Shown in pieces: positions 62,902-64,000 of a stretch of DNA of 64,000 nucleotides. Every line of letters starts with the position of its first letter. Positions within the stretch are counted from its first letter, which is position 1. The stretch covers positions 3,378,966 through 3,442,965 of the forward strand of contig NZ_FUEZ01000004.1 in the NCBI RefSeq assembly GCF_900157365.1. The letters are read 5' to 3'. This DNA comes from Mycobacterium numidiamassiliense. Its GTDB lineage: Bacteria; Actinomycetota; Actinomycetes; Mycobacteriales; Mycobacteriaceae. Below the pieces are notes generated by a model. The model was not told where the DNA came from. It saw nothing but the letters and a program-made list of their open reading frames with translations, and did no database searches. The translations under genes and the position numbers were made by a program.

Positions 62902-63372
62902 CTACGGCTTGGGGTTGGGTCGGGTTCGCAGGCGGATGACCGGCAGTTCGCGGTCGGTTTTCTGCTCGTAGTTCGCGAAACGTTTTGCGGTGCTGGTGAT
63001 GTGGCGCCACGCGAGCTGGCGGGCGTTGCCGCTCAGCTGCTCGGCGCTGACCGCGATGGTTTGCCCGGCGATCTGGATTTGCACGTTGTCGGGGTGCGCG
63101 CGCAGGTTGTAGTACCAGTCGGGATTCTTGGCGGCCCCGGCCGCGGACGCGACGATCAGCCAGCTGTCGGTGCCGTCGGGGAAGTAGGCGACCGGGGTGT
63201 GGCGTGGGGTGCCGCTCTTGGCGCCGACGGTGGTCAGGACCAGCGACGGGAAGCCCATCACCTTGGTGGCCTTGCCGCGGATCCGTTTCATGTTCCACGC
63301 GTTTATCCAGTTCATCAGCCTCTTGCTGGGCAGGCGGGCACCGCGGGTGCCGTGGGGGGTGTTAAAGCTCAT
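62902..63372 (-). CDS. Ddn-like F420-dependent oxidoreductase
   Basis: 156 residues from MSFNTPHGTRGARLP, with a good AGGAGAG ribosome binding site upstream. Family motifs: FPSLVLTTVGAKSGTPRHTPVAYFPDG, then WLIVASAAGAAKNPDWYYNLRAHPD, and a C-terminal YEQKTDRELPVIRL. The family reduces nitroimidazoles or quinones with F420H2. It is convergent with the M24 operon. Confidence 0.92.
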   Translation of the reverse strand: MSFNTPHGTRGARLPSKRLMNWINAWNMKRIRGKATKVMGFPSLVLTTVGAKSGTPRHTPVAYFPDGTDSWLIVASAAGAAKNPDWYYNLRAHPDNVQIQIAGQTIAVSAEQLSGNARQLAWRHITSTAKRFANYEQKTDRELPVIRLRTRPNPKP

Positions 63373-63478
63373 CAACTCTCTCCTTCTGTCGTTTTTGCTT
63401 TGGTTGACGGGCAGCGGTCGCGGAGCCCGTCGGACGGGCCGGTTCTCACCGCTTCGTTGATCCGGGACCGTCGTCTGT

Positions 63479-63916
63479 TCAGGGGTTGAGCGGACCGAGC
63501 AGGCGATGGGACCGCCGTCCGATCTCGATGGTGATACCAACAAGACTGATGACGACCACGACGACCTCTCCTTTAACCAGGGGCAAACTCTGCCGAACAG
63601 TGGAATCGACTGCCATACCGTAGATACGAACCGCTAGAACTACACCGTTGAACAGAACCGAAAAGATGAGACCGGTGAGCGTCCTTCGATTCGCGCGGAG
63701 GCAGTACGCGAAGAAGGCGGCACAACCAAGCGGGAAACCTGCGAAGCCCACGCGATAAATAGTCGCGCCAAGTGGCTTCGTGAAGGCGATGCCCCGTTCT
63801 GCTGCTTGTACTTCCGGATGAGCCAGGTGTCGGACACCGACCGCGATCAAAATTGCTGTCGGCGGCAGCAAGATAAATTTGCTCATCCAGGGTGAGAACT
63901 TCCAGAACGTATTCAC
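63479..63916 (-). CDS. Four-helix membrane protein, DUF4345-like
   Basis: 145 residues from the GTG at 63916, which has a perfect AAGGAGG five bases upstream; the ATG at 63952 lacks one. Four membrane helices are visible at about residues 10-28, 48-70, 76-97 and 110-133 (KFILLPPTAILIAVGV, VGFAGFPLGCAAFFAYCL, LIFSVLFNGVVLAVRI and VVVVVISLVGITIEI). No function is recognised. The last 84 bases of the window hold only its upstream region. Confidence 0.72.
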   Translation of the reverse strand: MNTFWKFSPWMSKFILLPPTAILIAVGVRHLAHPEVQAAERGIAFTKPLGATIYRVGFAGFPLGCAAFFAYCLRANRRTLTGLIFSVLFNGVVLAVRIYGMAVDSTVRQSLPLVKGEVVVVVISLVGITIEIGRRSHRLLGPLNP

Positions 63917-64000
63917 TCGGGCCTCCTTTAGACGAACCTGTGGTGCTGACATCTGCGGCGCCCCAGCGGTGCCCTCCGCTGCCGAGCACTGCTCGGACTG

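Noticed and set aside
1..64000. tRNA or rRNA genes, CRISPR arrays, insertion sequences, prophage or integron features
   Set aside because: None seen by eye: no transposase or integrase motifs, no regular direct repeats with spacers, no tRNA-like cloverleaf noticed. A tRNAscan, ISfinder or CRISPR search would be needed to be certain.

Overview
The window is a GC-rich actinobacterial chromosome segment, almost certainly from a slow-growing Mycobacterium. Its left third carries an ESX-5 type VII secretion locus (mycP5, eccD5, espG5, esxN, esxM, PE, two PPE, ferredoxin, cyp143, eccC5, eccB5) next to malQ, which is the gene order of the M. tuberculosis Rv1781c-Rv1796 region read in reverse. As far as is known, ESX-5 is confined to slow growers. 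The first 31 bases are not genomic: they match an Illumina Nextera read-2 adapter at 28 of 31 positions, so the window starts at a contig edge and mycP5 is cut there.

Layout. 32-15785: ESX-5, on the minus strand except cyp143. 16191-26098: malQ, small genes of the SnoaL, SRPBCC and lipoprotein types, then orthologues of Rv1780, Rv1779c, Rv1775 (a PhlG-like C-C hydrolase), Rv1774 (a berberine-bridge-type flavoprotein) and Rv1773c (IclR). 26141-30425: a five-gene soluble diiron monooxygenase operon of the toluene/isoprene type without a reductase gene, facing a MarR regulator across a perfect 14-bp palindrome. 30762-32828: an orphan ANTAR protein and a WS/DGAT acyltransferase. 32995-43976: a catabolic block with a CaiB CoA-transferase, a mycofactocin-type SDR, E1 alpha and E1 beta 2-oxoacid dehydrogenase subunits, a free-standing lipoyl domain, two paralogous crotonases, an acyl-CoA synthetase, a Rieske oxygenase and a KstD-like flavoprotein. 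44100-46067: a cobalt nitrile-hydratase-superfamily cluster that reads best as thiocyanate hydrolase, with the beta and alpha subunits fused. 46069-55408: a methyltransferase, two TetR regulators, small proteins, a second WS/DGAT, an SDR and a SigF-type sigma factor without a neighbouring anti-sigma gene. 55530-62792: two LpqN-like lipoproteins, then a TetR-P450-amidohydrolase-M24-M24 operon that contains a deletion scar. 62902-63916: a Ddn-like F420 enzyme and a small membrane protein.

How the genes work together. ESX-5 is the conserved core and exports PE, PPE and Esx proteins. The rest is accessory catabolism in several self-contained cassettes, each with its own regulator nearby (IclR, MarR, TetR). 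Several oxygenases (diiron monooxygenase, Rieske oxygenase, two P450s) lack their own reductases here and must borrow electron transfer from elsewhere. The most unusual items are the fused thiocyanate-hydrolase-like subunit, the reductase-less monooxygenase operon beside the Rv1773c-1775 genes, the E1/lipoyl operon without E2 or E3, and an M24 peptidase pair in which one partner has lost most metal ligands. Locus names and family comparisons were made from memory; no searches were run.
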